Part shown: positions 46,206 through 59,325 of the stretch, piece by piece
How the letters are laid out: each line of letters opens with the position of its first letter
Numbering within the stretch: position 1 is the stretch's first letter
NCBI GenBank assembly: GCA_036345935.2
Contig: JADWOT020000010.1
Coordinates: 954,633 to 1,018,632, forward strand
Length of the DNA: 64,000 nucleotides
Source of the DNA: Taenia hydatigena
Lineage: Eukaryota; Platyhelminthes; Cestoda; Cyclophyllidea; Taeniidae
Direction of reading: 5' to 3'
Position numbers and translations under genes: made by a program
The notes under the pieces: generated by a model
Told to the model about the DNA's origin: nothing
Databases searched by the model: none
What the model saw: only the letters and a program-made list of their open reading frames with translations

Positions 46206-49200
46206 AAACCAACTAATGCTTGAAATGGTCTAAACTCTGTCCGAGGTTCTGCTGTATGTCAAATTATCGCAAAGTAGGCCTTAGTTCCATGCAGAAACAA
46301 TCTACTATATGGCTTTTACATCGGAATTGTTGCTAACTGTGTTTAGTATCCCGTTATTGCATCATTGGCTTATATAATGAGTCAGGCTACTCTTTAGGCC
46401 TTCAATATTAAGGCGTTTGATCTCAAAAATGCACATGAGCCTTGTTTAGGAGTCTTGCGCCATGTCCTTGATTTGATTGCTTTAATGTTTTTGTGTAATT
46501 CGACCTTCAATGCTAATTTTGGACGCATTTGGCTCCATAAACTATCAGCCACAGCGGCAAAGACTTCGCTTTTACGTCTTCTAGCGTTTAAATGGTCTGA
46601 AAACCTGCGCTCAATAGGCTGTTACTAGTTTTTATGTCCCTCCGAAATGACAGTAATCTCTACCAGGGTGCAGATTATTGCGTAATTAGACCTCTACAAT
46701 GCAATGGATTTCTATTAAATAGCGTACTTTACGCCATTTGCCCTTCGCAATGATTTTTATGCGGGTCTATAAGCTTATTATTGCGCCATTTTGTCTTCAA
46801 TGAGTTCCCTGTGGTTTGAGTCACACTGGCAATACAATTTCCTTCTCTTAGCCAGATATGTATATCTCGCCCATGTAGTGTGTCTCATTTGCAAATCTGG
46901 TGTGTTTCTCTCTATGCGCTCTGCAGTTGTATTCAAAACAATTTCTTGATTAGCCATTTAAAGAGAAAAACGTGCAGATGCACGCAACTCGGAAAATGTG
47001 CCTAGTATGTAACCAACTTGTTTCGATTTTGCAAACAATGTTAAGAAGTGGGCAATTATTGTTAGCAACAAAACTTCGTTTAGCCAAGTAGATTTATCTT
47101 GCAAATTAAAATAATCACGTTACTGCTTAAATGCTACCCAATTCGTAGAGAGTTTTTACCCACAAGCAGCGGCAAAGAGTTGTCAGGACACAACAATAAC
47201 TAAACCATACCCAGTGGGTCTGGTGGGATTATTTTCGCCACTGTCCATGCTTCTGCTACCTTCATTTTCCGCTGTAAATCTGTGTACACCGTAGGCGCTC
47301 AAGAGACTAAATAGTTTTGTTAAACTAACTTTAATAATGTGCCCGAAGTGCAGTAAAATGCACCGCCTTCGTCATAATGAAGTTTTTGAATCAAGAAGAG
47401 AACGAATGGCTGTTGCCTGCGTCATTTGCATTTCAGTTATTTAATTTATCTTGTTTGGTGAGTAGAGATAGAGTTGCGCGGTACTGATGTCAACTGGAGT
47501 TCATATGCTTGCATTTTCCTCCAAATAGCAGCTTGCAAACCCCATTTAAATGCACCTCACCAATTCTCCAAGGCATTCACGAGAGACGAAGCATTTACGA
47601 AGCTTTGTGACTTAACAAAGATCATGAGGGAATCCATCCCCTTTTTTCTTTCTCACATCTTTCATAATAGTCGTGCCTATTGGTGTAGATGATAAGACCA
47701 TGCAAAAATTGTGCATGCTGTATTTAAGCTAGAATTGAGCTGGAGGCAGTGTCAGTTAAATAGTAAATGATGCAATTCGCCACTGAGTCCATGTCACGAA
47801 CTCTGCCACACCCCTTCGATCCCTCGTAGCGAGAGCTGAGTAGAAATGGTTGAGGGCACACCGCTGTTCTTCACTACTGGACAACGAGACCTAAGCAACC
47901 TTTAAAGTGCCACTTAAGTAGACTAAGTTATAGGTTTGAATTCGTATCCTGCAGCAAACAACCGGATGCTTTTTAAGTCACTTCGAATCATGATGAGTCT
48001 GTACGGCAGCAGTAGCTTAATTCATTCTGTTTTATAATGAAATGCTGCCTTGCTAGTTGGAGCAAGAGGTGATTCTTAGGGTCGGTATTAGTTGTCGCCA
48101 ACGTTGGTTCAACGGACCCCAAATGCAAGTTGTGATTTCATCCAACCTCTTCACGATGGATGCGAATGCGCATTAGGGCTTGATCAACACAAATGCAAAT
48201 TCTGTTCTCGCAGTCTTCCGTTCCATGCGTTATTTTATCGTGACGGCTGCAAACAGGAGATGGTTTAAGTCATTGCATTGCATTGTCATTGCATCCTTTC
48301 ACGAAGTGAGGTGATTTGAAATAGGTTAAAGTAGTATGCCAGAGCACGCCTTAGCATAGAACTGAGTAAACGATTACAAATAAAGAAGCATTATGTAGTC
48401 TAGAAGGACTAGAATGCCATACCTGTAAGTAGACAAGCATATTATTGAGGCTAATGCCAAACAAGTGTGGATTTGGAGGCTCGAACACCTTAAAATGGGC
48501 TTAGTACGAGGTGGTTGAGTCATAGTGAGTCATAGTACGAGTTACGTAGTTAAATATAGACTACCAATAATCACATTTTTGTATAAACTTTCTGATGATA
48601 ACGATACAAATTGCTATAATTCTGCCAGTATGGGCGGCATGTGTTGCATAACTTATTTTCATCTATTCAGCAACTGCATATGAACTGGCACGAAAGAGAG
48701 GACAGAAAGATAACACAACTGATAGCATGGCATTGAATTCGAGAATAATTTCTTCTGTGAGTATTTTGTGGATCCGTAGTAGGCTCCACATTTATTGCAT
48801 TTGGGACACGCGAGCCCGAGATGCTGGCGATAGGACATGTTAAAACGTTGTTATTGATCTGGAGAGAAGGCTAAAGTGTTCAGTAGCACGCATGGACAGT
48901 TTACAAAAGTCTTTTTTTGGATAAATTCAAGTTGAGTTAGATAGACCAGTGCGAATCCGTCTCTCATCCGTTTTTGAAATGGGACTTAGTGGATAAACCT
49001 CGTATATTTTAGCATTCCCTAGCGATCAAAAGCTTCAAAAATGATTTGAGTGACATTTAGACAGTTATTGTGCGTTTTTATAATCCAGTCATGGAATATG
49101 AAAGCAACAGATGTTATATTAGTTTCACAGTTAGCTGAGTTCTGCCTCTCTGAGCAGTGCTTCATCAATTTGTTCAGCTGTGCCACTTTACGTGCGCGAC

Positions 49201-51919
49201 TATTTCTGCACGTTAAGCATAGTTTGGCGGCTAGGTTCGACTCATCTACAGAAAAGCTTTATGTTTCTTTCCGCTTGTTCACAGTTGGGAACCTGCGGCA
49301 CTGATGCTTGCTACTTCTTTGTTTGGTAAGATAATCTTTTTTAGCATTCTACACAGCGGATTTTCATAATGATAAATAGACTGCTGCTCTTTGCTTGCCA
49401 GGGTTACATTTAAGGGGCCTAGGTTCTCGTTTTTGGTTGTGCAATTATGTGTGCATCATCAGATTTTTTATCAAAGAGCACTTATCTCTTTACCTGTCTA
49501 TTTTTTTGAATGTATTAGTGTCGGTCGGATCTTTTAGATCTGAATGGAACCACATTGTTTAGCGCAAAGTTCGCCTGATTGTTATGTAGCGATTGGAGCA
49601 CTCTATGCTGACATGTCCACCGAGTAAAGGAAACAGAGCAGCTCCCTCATTATCAGCCAGTCCCAGGTGTTTGGCCATCGTGGAATAGCGCCATTTGGTC
49701 TCCTATCTTGCAGAGTCTAATATCCACGTAGGCAGTGACGTGTGCTTCACCTCTTTTATCCCTTTATTTGTGTGCAGCATTCACTTTGCAACAAGTGCTT
49801 TGGCAACAAATTCAAGCAACAGAGAAACAACTTAAAATTAGATTATGCTAGACTTTAGTGCAGGGTAGTGAGCTTGCTTTGCTCCCAGCAACGCTTCTTG
49901 ATACCCTCCATTATACGCACAAGTCTTTTTCATTCGTTTTGGTTTGATTTTGCAGCAGACCTTTCTACTTCCACAGCATTCAATTATTTTTGTGTGCTAC
50001 CCAGTCTCGTTCACTAGAATGGTAAACAATCAAAAACATGGCTTGCAGTAGCCGATTAAATGCAGGTTGGAATTTTTTCGTTTTAACAAGTTACTATATA
50101 CGTTTTGTGAAAAGCCTTGCCACGGTCACCAATCTTTCACATAAATAATCGAAGTGTAGATAAGAAGGAAATCAAGGTGGAGAAAGAGCACGATGAAGCA
50201 GTAAGAGTACGGCTTATCAGTAACATTTGTACCATTTTCATTAGATATCAATGCCAACGGCACAACAGCTGGCTGAGTGCTTTAACAAAGAATCATTGAT
50301 GGAAATTAAGATGCTTTAACAAGAGAATGGTACACTCAGCAAAACAAATGAGACATGATTGCAGGGCAGCGCAATCTGTTTGTAGTCTGTTCAACGTACT
50401 ATGAATAATGTATGGAGTCTCTATGAATTCTATCGAACAGAGCCTTTGATTTTCCTTAACTCTATCATCTTCGAATATGGTCTGCACAAGTCGCCAGAAA
50501 TGGACATTTCTCCTAGTAAACTTAGAGGCAGCCATCTATATTGTCAAACAGCCTGGGCTGTTATGCTTAAGACGTGGTGATTTCGCAAGCGCTATCTTAG
50601 CCTTGAGTGGTTATATGAAGAACTTGTTCTCCACGTGTGATTATAAAACCAGTTTCCTAAAAACCGAATGCAAATCCACCAATTTCGTAAAGCGGTCCTG
50701 CGAAATATGTTTCGTGGTCACTTTGAGGCGAGATCTAATAGCAATTGAAATGGCTTAACTTTCAACATTCTCATTGAATAAGAGTGTATAGAAAACGCGA
50801 GGTCTTCTTCGAACTATACATAGTGTCCAATAGGCTTTAGCCTCAATCGTTTTTGCCTGCTTATGAGTTTATTTAAAGGAAGTGCTACAGTTGGAGTTGC
50901 TTAGTAAAGATTAATTACTATCAGAGGGGTAGGAATTTTAAAATAATAATCTTTGAGAAGAAATAAATAGCATGCGCTGCCTCCATTCACACCGTCAGGA
51001 GGTCCGCGATAAACCACATGGATAAATAGGTGGACGAAAAGGCACCAACTCGAACAAACGTTTTTCGCAAAGATTATGGTGTGACTAATTGATTTGATCA
51101 ACGCTAATTTTGCAAACCGCTCCTCCCTTCTCGACTTGCTTTTTCGTTATTTACCGGCAATTGTACCCCGTATTCTCGATTTTCCCCAACCTTTAGCCCC
51201 TCGAGACAGCTAAGGAGTCTCAAACAACGAATATGCATTCGCAGTGTGTCTGAAACTGGCTTCGTCATGCAAACATTTCCGTCTCCTCCTTCCAGCTCAT
51301 AGCCTGCGGATGTCTTCTTTGTAAGTCCTGTTTATCTGCCCCTGGTCCTATTTTTCATTGTGACATGTTTAAACAACTTATAGGCTCGTAATATAGGTCT
51401 GACATTTGCAGGCTTGACTGTATCTAACTTAACCACACTTTGCCTGGAATCAAACCTTGTTTCAGTTTAATTCAGCTAAGATTGTCCTTAGTTTTCCATT
51501 TCCATCTCTCGTTCTATCACTCCATTTCGTCCCACATTGCCACGTTCCCCAGTCCATTTTCTACTCCTCATCCATTTGTTATCGAGAGCAATAGCCAGCG
51601 CATCGCTTAAATTTTTAACTTACAGACTGGTCGAACTCCTATCTGCCTATCTCATTGCCTAGTTTCTGTAATTTATTTGTAAGGAATCCCTCTCTTTGGT
51701 GCTTTAAGACTTCAGATCCGAATTCTAGCATTCCTGCTTGGTTGACCTGTGCATTTTTCACTATATTTCAGCGCCTGCCTGTAAATATGTGCTTGTGTCA
51801 CTTGCCTTTATTTTTATTTATGGCTATTTGGAGGGTGGCATTAACCGGTGTCGAACGGACAGATGGAGACATGTGTGTGGTCAGGTGTATGCAAACTCCA
51901 AGGCATTCTCATCTCACCC
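46206..51919. other. Long intergenic stretch, no supportable gene
   Basis: Frames stay under 95 codons and lack motifs until ~51.6 kb, where a 166-codon plus frame (51,655-52,155) overlaps the edge of IR1; it has hydrophobic runs but no recognised domain. A minus-strand stretch near 48,780-48,840 reads CPKCNKCGAYYGS, which hints at a Cys-pair finger, but the His residues are not found. A short tgcattgcattgtcattgcat repeat lies near 48,275-48,296. Confidence 0.4.
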
Positions 51920-52599
51920 TCCTCACGCTTGTCCTTTGCGTATTAGAATTCACCAGTGAAAAGGAGTGTGCCAACCGGCGCCAAGCTCGTGATGGCAGGC
52001 ATTTGCTTCATAAGGATATTGAACCTTGTAGCTTTAAAATGCAAAGTATCAAGTTTTCTTACGACAACATGCCTTCTTTCTACCCAGCAAGGATATGTTT
52101 TGTTAACTTGTCTAAATTACTCACTTTTGGCATGCTCTTGTTATGCCTAGGTTAAATCAGCTATGCTCTAGGCATTAAATAATAGTAAATATGCAACCTG
52201 GACTCATTCTTTAGTGAGTCATAATTGTAGAGTTGATTTTTGTTTCTTGTTTCAAGGTACTGCCCTTTAAAAAGTTTGGGATGAAAACATCTATTATAAA
52301 ATGTAAGTTATGACATCGCTATTATGCTACAGTAGCGTTTCGGCAAAAAATGCATTAGTAAAAAGCTACCAAATAAATGTTATATGGCTGGTAGAGTAGA
52401 AAAGAGAAGAGAAGAAACAGTGGGGTAAATAATGAATTTAAATCTCTTAAGGTTTCGCCAAAGGCAGGGAACACTGCAGGTGGTGATAAGCGTGGCTGGA
52501 AGGAAGGCGAAGTTAACGGAATTAGAGATAATTTGCTGAAACAACAAATTGGACGCAAAGACCAATAGCCGAAAAGAAAAGCCTGCCTGTAAGTTAGAC

Positions 52600-52855
52600 T
52601 ACAAGGCTGGTGCACAAATTCGACAACATGGTCACTGATTTGTGCTGGAGAAAAACGCGATGTGCCAAGCTCTGCGGGGGTGCAAACATAATGAACCCCC
52701 ACATTTGACGAAATATACATTCCCAACACAGAGCTGACTCCTGATTGACTGATTCCACATTAAAGGATAGGGTTTGTACTAGGCTGGATTGATGGCCAAT
52801 TTTTCATGCGGCAAAGACTGTATACTTTGGTTTCAAATGTTCATTTGAATAGCCA
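52600..52855. other. Left-arm-only segment of IR1 (~250 bp)
   Basis: The right arm joins the equivalents of ~52,580 and ~52,860 directly (62,765-62,825). This is either a deletion on the right or an insertion on the left. No repeat structure was recognised. Confidence 0.5.
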
Positions 52856-55800
52856 AACTCGTTGTTTGTGCGTAAAGAGCCAGATCCAGAGTCCAATTTC
52901 GTTACACCGTGGGCAGCCGACTCTGTGCACCCAACTCAAGCCTTTCAGTGTCATCAGACGGTTTTTGCAAAATAGCTAGCAGCGTCTTCACGAGCGGATC
53001 GTCTTACGTTGAAGAGACTCTGATGTCCTCAATTTCGCCGTCGCTGTCACCAACAGCATCCCGGAGGCAGGTGAAGCTCGCACCACGTCGCACTTCATCA
53101 AAGAAAATTAAGCCACAATTATTCTCGCGTCCGAGCTGTTCGGTGCCGATCGTATGCAAAAGTCGGAACTTAATAATTGCTTTATGAGAATGTCAGTTCT
53201 AAGCAAGCTGCTGATTTCTGGGATTACATGCACAATGGCTTGAATTGTAGGAGAAACATGGTCACGTGTGGGAAGAGTACCATGGATAAGCACTGAAGGT
53301 TTGGCCAGATTCAATTTCTCAAAGTGCAATGCCAAATGAATATAACCCGCTTTGGTAACAGGAACCTTCCAATACCTTAAAAAACAAAGAGTGCTGTTCC
53401 TTGATCGCCTCGCTTTGTTCACCGTTTCCACGGTTAAATTGCATTAATATGTAATTGCGTTTGTAAGGCCTTCACATCGCATTACTATTCTGGCTATAAA
53501 AAGTGGCAAATTTTGGCAAAAGGCAAAGCATCTACTGATGAAGCAAGCAAAAAAACCATCAGTGACATTCATTAAGCTTCAAAAATATTAAGACAGCAAA
53601 AATACAATAGCTATAGCCTAGAGTTAAGGCTGATGATGGGTAGAGCCTATTTTGATTTCATCTACATGGCATTAGTTGCCTAGCAATCCAACGTTAGAGT
53701 CAAACCAAATCAAAGTTGCCTTATTGCATGGCTTCAAACCTAAACAATCTCGCCTTACATTATGACATTGCTCGTCATTTCGTTGTTTCATTGTAATCGA
53801 CAAGGATTCCGGTGAAAGTGCAGATTATGGCTATCCTTATTGCTTCAACATTTAATGGATGGGCAGGCTCGATAAGTGCAGACGAAATCGCGTCGCGGAT
53901 ATACTTCATGTGCTGGGATGGTAAAATAAAGTTAAAAAGAAGCACATGCTTTGTGCTGCGAATATTCTTGATATCGCTGCGCTTATGGACACAGTAGTCA
54001 CCCTATTGTGGCCTGTTTGTTTTTTTGAATTTTATCTAATCTTATTAAATTAGTATTTTCCAAAATGTCCTACTGGTAGGAAGCGCCTTTTGATGTAATC
54101 CTGTTTAACTGCTCGTTCATAAGTGGGTGCCTATTTATAGGATTATTTACACCAATGATCATCCGTCTTTATAATAAAGGGCGAAGTGCAGCCGATATCA
54201 CCAGGTTTGACATGGAACTGTTAAACCACATCTTGCATTTCGGCTGCAAAAAGAGCACGCTCTGTCTCAAATTTTAGGTTACTTTCGTTCCTATAGAGTA
54301 CAGTTCAATTTTAAGACGTTGGATACTAAGAAACCACTGCAACGCAATGCAAATGCTATAGAAATTGATTGCACGAAGTCGAAATGCAGCGAATGGAGCA
54401 AAAGAGACGAAAACCGATTGGGTCACCACGTCCCGGGGCATTGTCTAACGACGGAGAGTGAAAGGCCTGCACTGAGTGTCCGACAGTCTAGTAGATGGAG
54501 CATTGTCTGTTCCACGAGCCGAAACCTCGCATCATCATTCAAGACCTCGTGCTAGACTACCAAAATCTGAGCAATTATTTTAATTAAAAACATAAAGCAC
54601 ATTGGGATGCTTCAAATGCAACAAATTACCTACCCTTAGGCAAATATGCCATTTTACGAAATTGGTACAGACTTAACAAAGAATGGAAACCAATCAACAA
54701 TCTGCTGGACAGCGCCAAATTGTAAGGCACGTCGGTTCAGGTCAGTCGCTAAAAAATAAATATGTTTAGAAAGGCACACTAGCAGGTGTTACTGCAGTCG
54801 TTAAGAGCAGTGGCTCATAAAAGATCTGCTACTAACCGCAGTTTAGCTCCTAATATTTACCAGCCTACAACATGGCCATTCCTGGCACGCATCGTGTTCT
54901 GTCCACCCACCGATTCGTCATAGCTAACGAGACCTGCGACCAGCAGAAAACGTGAATATTTTAAGGACATTTAATCCAATACATGAGAACATATCCGCTT
55001 GTTCGTTACTTTGTCTTTAACCGCCCCCACACTATCCTTTGCACCATACTATAGAGGGAAATGATAGATAAACAAGTTAAAGCCTTTGGGATTCCCTGTT
55101 AGTGGCTGAAGGCTAACGGGTCTACGGAGTAAATGAGAGTCACAACCTAGACGATTTCATGAATAATCGCCAGTGGTGGGGCAAAGAGACAGCGTATTAG
55201 GGACTTATTTCTAAATGGGCAAACACAAAGGAAGAAAGCATAGTATCACTCAGTCAAATTGAGTAGAGCTGAGCGTGACATTTTTAACAATCAATAGTCA
55301 AGTAAGAACATCAGACGACTTCATGTCCGTGCCGTTAGGCGTACTGTCTGATAATGCAAGCAGTTTAATCTCGCTCGAATGAAACTGGAGACTTACATTT
55401 ACGTTGTCAGGGGACTGCTGTTGTTGTTGTTGCAGCTTGCGTTAATGGCAATTGAACGACGTTATCATTAACGCCAAGACTTGTACAGCACAATCCAAAT
55501 AAAAGGCTCCTGGAGTGAGTGATAATTGGGAGAATGCGGTGGGCTGTATCATCAAGGCATTAGTTTTCACTGCCGCTCAAATGGGTTCGACGTAGCCACC
55601 TGTAGTTGTAGTAAGATTCGCCCGTTTCGGGCCAAAGTCACTGAACCTGGCAATATAAATGCAAAGAAAATTTTTCAGTTGAAATAGCCATCAGCGTCAT
55701 ACAAGTGTTTTTAATGTGCTGTTTAAAAGGGGTGGATCTGTGCGATTGTTGTAGACTTCTACAGCGATTGAACAGATGGATGCATATCCATCTTAAATCC

Positions 55801-56386
55801 TGTCTAAGAATACAACCTTCTGAAGGCATCGGAGACATCGGAAATCCACTAATTCCTCGTGCTTATCTTGGTGAGATATGAGTTACAGTATATTCTCGAA
55901 TCATTAATTAATACCATCAACAAATGGGCTTATGTAGGATAGCAAAGGAGTGCGTTAGCCATGGTCATTACTGGTAGAAGTGGTAGATATTCCCGCCTAA
56001 AGCAAACAGAAATCAGTAATCGCATTTAAATTTGTAAGTTAGATGTCTTGGCATAGCTTCCTATATATTTTACCGATAGCTAGTGTTTCAGCGCTACCTA
56101 AAACACTTCAAAGCTAAACAATAAGAGTAATGCATGTTAGAGTTTTCGCAAACCATTCTCAAATGCGCATCTATCACACTTTTAGCAACAGAACAGATGT
56201 GTTCCTAACTCTGCCAATACCAAACTTAAAAACGAATAAGTGCAAAATAATCATAGCCCTTGAACAATAGAGTGCAATAATAAGAGAAAAACTGCCTCCG
56301 TTTAAAGTTGCTAATGCGTCTCGCACACCCAACAAGGAAACGCCAAAGGAAAGCTCGGTGTAAGCTGAAGCAAAGATGTCTAATCA

Positions 56387-56392
56387 TTTATT
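56387..56392 (-). terminator. AATAAA polyadenylation signal, left unit
   Basis: Minus-strand AATAAA, about 168 nt after the stop codon of the Trp-rich frame; the same hexamer lies at the mirror position in the right arm. Confidence 0.6.
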
Positions 56393-56559
56393 GAGCAGTC
56401 GCTGGCGATATACAGAAATAATAGCATTAGTTACGCGTTCAAAGCAGGAGAGAAGTAGAGGAGGGCATGCACACCGCCCACTAGCTCCCTCACCTCCATG
56501 GCACGTGGAGGCGCATTCACAAGCGTCGGCGTAGGCACACCCTCGGTGGTGGTTGCTGT

Positions 56560-56769
56560 TTACCACCATTGCTGCGACCATCCCCACGGCTGGCCACACG
56601 ACGACCAACATTGCGGCTTCTTCTCACACGACCACTCACACGGCGACCAATAGTGCGGCTTCTGCACAGACCACACCACCCACTTCTGTCCATATTGTGA
56701 GCCCTTCTCACACTCTCCCCACGGTGCCCACTTCCACGGATACGAGCATGGCCAACCTCCCCACACCAT
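56560..56769 (-). CDS. Trp/Cys-rich 69-residue peptide, left copy
   Basis: First ATG downstream of the predicted start site on this strand. The encoded peptide is identical to the right-arm copy (58,949-59,158): 14 Trp and 6 Cys in 69 residues, no signal peptide, no acidic stretches, ending SQQWW. See the right copy for details. The complementary strand gives a Thr/Ser/Ala-rich 79-codon frame, which is a consequence of Trp codons (TGG/CCA) and has no promoter in the matching direction. Confidence 0.5.
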   Translation of the reverse strand: MVWGGWPCSYPWKWAPWGECEKGSQYGQKWVVWSVQKPHYWSPCEWSCEKKPQCWSSCGQPWGWSQQWW

Positions 56770-56792
56770 TTCTTTGTCTCTGCTTTCCTTGA

Positions 56793-56828
56793 TACTGACT
56801 TGCACGCTGAGTTGTGCCTGCTTATATA
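56793..56828 (-). promoter_or_regulatory. TATA box plus initiator, left Trp-rich unit
   Basis: Minus-strand TATATAAG (56,828-56,821) with TCAGTA (56,798-56,793) about 32 nt downstream, the expected core-promoter geometry for an animal RNA polymerase II gene. Confidence 0.65.
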
Positions 56829-56982
56829 CCAGTCGCCATGTCTCCAATTGTCTCGTGTGACCCTCGTGCTCACTGTACCTTTAGCTCTACACTCGTGCCT
56901 GCCGATCGCCATCGATGCTCTCGTGATGCCACTATTTTCAGCTAGGCATTTCAGGTGTTGTTTAGACTGCGAATTGCATGTG

Positions 56983-58735
56983 ACTTATCAACATAATTTT
57001 TTTATACTTAGGCGGCGAATTTAACGAGAAATTTAGCAATGTTTTATGAACGGTCACTGACCTTGCCAATACGGAGGACGTAGAGCACTGACCAACATCG
57101 GACCGTGTCAAATCACTAGAGCTGATTCATCTCTGGTGCTTATCATGCTGTTGGCTCTATGGTTTGCACGCACGTGCAGACGCACGATGGCAATTTATGT
57201 GGTTGATATAATGCAACAACGCACGATGTTTAGGAATGCGCAAACATGTAGACGTTATTTGTCTTCCACTTGTAATCAAAATGCATATTAGTCAATAAAG
57301 CCCGTGTGGCCTCTTCCATTGCACGCATAAGTCAATCGCAAAGGACATAGCACCCACCAGCAGAAATTCGCTCCAATTTTGTGACTTCTGCGAAGTTTTG
57401 ACTTTACAGTCAATGTCTGCGCTTATTTGTGAGGCAAATAAAATTTTTAGGCAGTATTTATGCCTGTTGAGGGGAATCAAGTGATGAAGTGCGATTTGAA
57501 GCAAAGTCTTCAACGATATTATGCCATACATAAACAATTATGCTTGGTTTATCACTTATTGAAGTTATGCGTAATAAATTCATCCAAGGTGATGGCCCAA
57601 AATATTAACAATCGACTGCGGATTCAAAAAGTGATTTTAGTTCTTACTTGTTTTCACAAAACTTATCAATTGCCAAATAATTTGGCGACCACTAAACGAT
57701 GTTTTCTGCAAGCACTTTCAAAGCTTAGTCAACCGGTTGATATTTATGTATTCCTCAGTCTGCACACACACCTATGAGCGGTCTTAAGTGCAATTAAAGC
57801 TAAGTCGATTTATGTCAAACGGCTCTGCTCTAAACAATTGGCGCTTTATCACAGTCCATATTAGAGGCCTTACGTACATATTTAACAATGATAAGGACGA
57901 TCGGCAATTTGCCTCGTGCCATTACAGACTAATGGCTTATTAGAAGTAGTTTGCTCAGCATAGTTCTACTGCGAGGTAAGATGGTCAATGCGCTGAGAGA
58001 TCAGCGTCTCCGAAACGAAATTGCATAGAGCATAACCAAGACTACCTCAAAGTTTTATAATCATTTCGTCACATCCATTACATTACTTCGGTAAATTTGA
58101 GCTGGATTTGAGGCAGAAATACAGTTTCTTTAAATGAGTATCCAAATCTGCTCGTTTATCGGTCTTCAAAGGCTGCCCTCCGCTTACCAGATAGCTCTAC
58201 AACTAGTTTTATTTGTGGTGTGATTGTAAGTTGCAACTTTGTTTAAGAGTACTGCACTAAGCAGTTGCATCTTAAATCGCGTTAAAATTCAAGGAATTAG
58301 AGGGTCAATATTCAGTTTATGAATGTCTCATTGCATGACTCGCTTCGCGTCAATTCTAGAAGAAAAATTCAATAAGTTTCATCATTATGAACAAGCAATT
58401 ACGCTTGTAGGCAAGATATCCAAGAGGTTTTGTATTATACGAGGGCATAATCCAGCCGAAACGAAACCCAAAACCGCTGCACTTGTGGTCGAACATATTA
58501 AATTGGTGTCATGAAGGCCAATCTCCACACAATTGGTAATAAGGCAAGTCAACTGCAGCAGAGAAAGTATATAACGGTAATGCAATATTTCCTTTCAACG
58601 TAGTTATCACCGGATCATAAATGAAGCGGGTCGAGCTGTTTGGTACAGTTTGAAACTAGCCTGTTCTTAACGACTTCTACATTGGCATGGCCATCACCGT
58701 GCGAAGAACATTGCCGAATTTCCATGTAGATGAAG
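56983..58735. other. IR1 central spacer
   Basis: 1,753 bp separating the near-identical blocks. Its outer ~120 bp on each side (57,020-57,110 and 58,635-58,720) still show weak inverted similarity (agcaatgttttatgaacggt with ggcaatgttcttcgcacggt). The middle has a 105-codon plus frame (57,460-57,777) and a pair of opposing ~65-codon frames (58,323-58,585), none recognised. The two Trp-rich units fire away from this spacer, so it could hold shared upstream elements. Confidence 0.6.
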
Positions 58736-58889
58736 CACATGCAATTCGCAGTCTAAACAACACCTGAAATGCCTAGCTGAAAATAGTGGCATCACGAGAG
58801 CATCGATGGCGATCGGCAGGCACGAGTGTAGAGCTAAAGGTACAGTGAGCACGAGGGTCACACGCGACAATTGGAGACATGGCGACTGG

Positions 58890-58925
58890 TATATAAGCGG
58901 GCACAACTCAGCGTGCAAGTCAGTA
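58890..58925 (+). promoter_or_regulatory. TATA box plus initiator, right Trp-rich unit
   Basis: TATATAAG at 58,890-58,897, then TCAGTA at 58,920-58,925 (start site probably the A at 58,922). The TATA-initiator distance of ~32 nt is the same in all three copies of the unit in this window. Confidence 0.65.
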
Positions 58926-58948
58926 TCAAGGAAAGCAGAGACAAAGGA

Positions 58949-59158
58949 ATGGTGTGGGGAGGTTGGCCATGCTCGTATCCGTGGAAGTGGGCACCGTGGG
59001 GAGAGTGTGAGAAGGGCTCACAATATGGACAGAAGTGGGTGGTGTGGTCTGTGCAGAAGCCGCACTATTGGTCGCCGTGTGAGTGGTCGTGTGAGAAGAA
59101 GCCGCAATGTTGGTCGTCGTGTGGCCAGCCGTGGGGATGGTCGCAGCAATGGTGGTAA
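58949..59158 (+). CDS. Trp/Cys-rich 69-residue peptide, right copy
   Basis: Function unknown. I chose this start because it is the first ATG after the predicted transcription start (58,922), with purines around it (aaaggaATGg). The peptide begins MVWGGWPCSYPWKWAPW; Trp at 3, 6, 12, 14, 17, 30, 33, 41, 46, 55, 62, 64, 68 and 69, Cys at 8, 20, 44, 48, 54 and 58. It has no hydrophobic leader and no transmembrane segment. It could be a small structural or disulphide-bonded peptide, or the transcript could be non-coding with this frame arising from a TGG/TGTG-rich sequence. The predicted transcript is ~425 nt with no intron. Coding is supported by identity of both arm copies but not by the 18.8-kb copy, which has three stops. 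The similar local word tgtgag-tgg suggests origin from a short G-rich internal duplication. Confidence 0.5.
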   Translation: MVWGGWPCSYPWKWAPWGECEKGSQYGQKWVVWSVQKPHYWSPCEWSCEKKPQCWSSCGQPWGWSQQWW

Positions 59159-59325
59159 ACAGCAACCACCACCGAGGGTGTGCCTACGCCGACGCTTGTG
59201 AATGCGCCTCCACGTGCCATGGAGGTGAGGGAGCTAGTGGGCGGTGTGCATGCCCTCCTCTACTTCTCTCCTGCTTTGAACGCGTAACTAATGCTATTAT
59301 TTCTGTATATCGCCAGCGACTGCTC

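Larger units (their letters stand above)
51920..56982 (+). repeat. IR1 left arm
   Basis: Reverse complement of 58,736-63,420. Paired positions sum to about 115,718 near the centre, drifting to ~115,350 at the outer edge because of indels. Examples: gaagcaaatgcctgcc (outer edge), ttttgcaaaatagctagcag with ctaattattttgcaaaa, the stretch gttggatactaagaaaccac, and gacgtagccacc. The outer ~3.9 kb look roughly 85-92% identical; the innermost ~1.16 kb are almost identical. Confidence 0.9.
55825..56982 (-). repeat. Near-identical inner block of IR1, left copy
   Basis: By eye this ~1.16-kb block differs from its mirror (58,736-59,893) at only a handful of bases, for example c/t near 55,908 and a few near the promoter. 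Immediately outside, at gcatcggagac, the arms differ by ~8-10% plus a 58-bp deletion in the right arm. On the spacer side identity drops abruptly after gaattgcatgtg to about 65%. Confidence 0.8.

Noticed and set aside
48780..48840. Cys-pair finger (minus, CPKCNKCGAYYGS)
   Set aside because: The histidines of a C2H2 finger are missing, flanking frames stop, and no homologous copy was found here.
51655..52155. 166-codon plus-strand frame
   Set aside because: It runs from unique sequence into the IR1 arm edge, and the mirrored right arm does not keep the frame, so coding is unlikely.
56553..56792. Thr/Ser/Ala-rich mucin-like frame (plus), repeated at 58,926-59,165 (minus) and 18,679-19,044 (plus)
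   Set aside because: It lies antisense to the TATA-initiator-AATAAA unit. CCA/ACC-rich codons are the complement of the TGG-rich strand, and no promoter points in its direction. Kept only as an alternative reading.
57460..57777. 105-codon frame in the IR1 spacer
   Set aside because: Low-complexity basic/hydrophobic mixture with no motif, promoter or partner copy.
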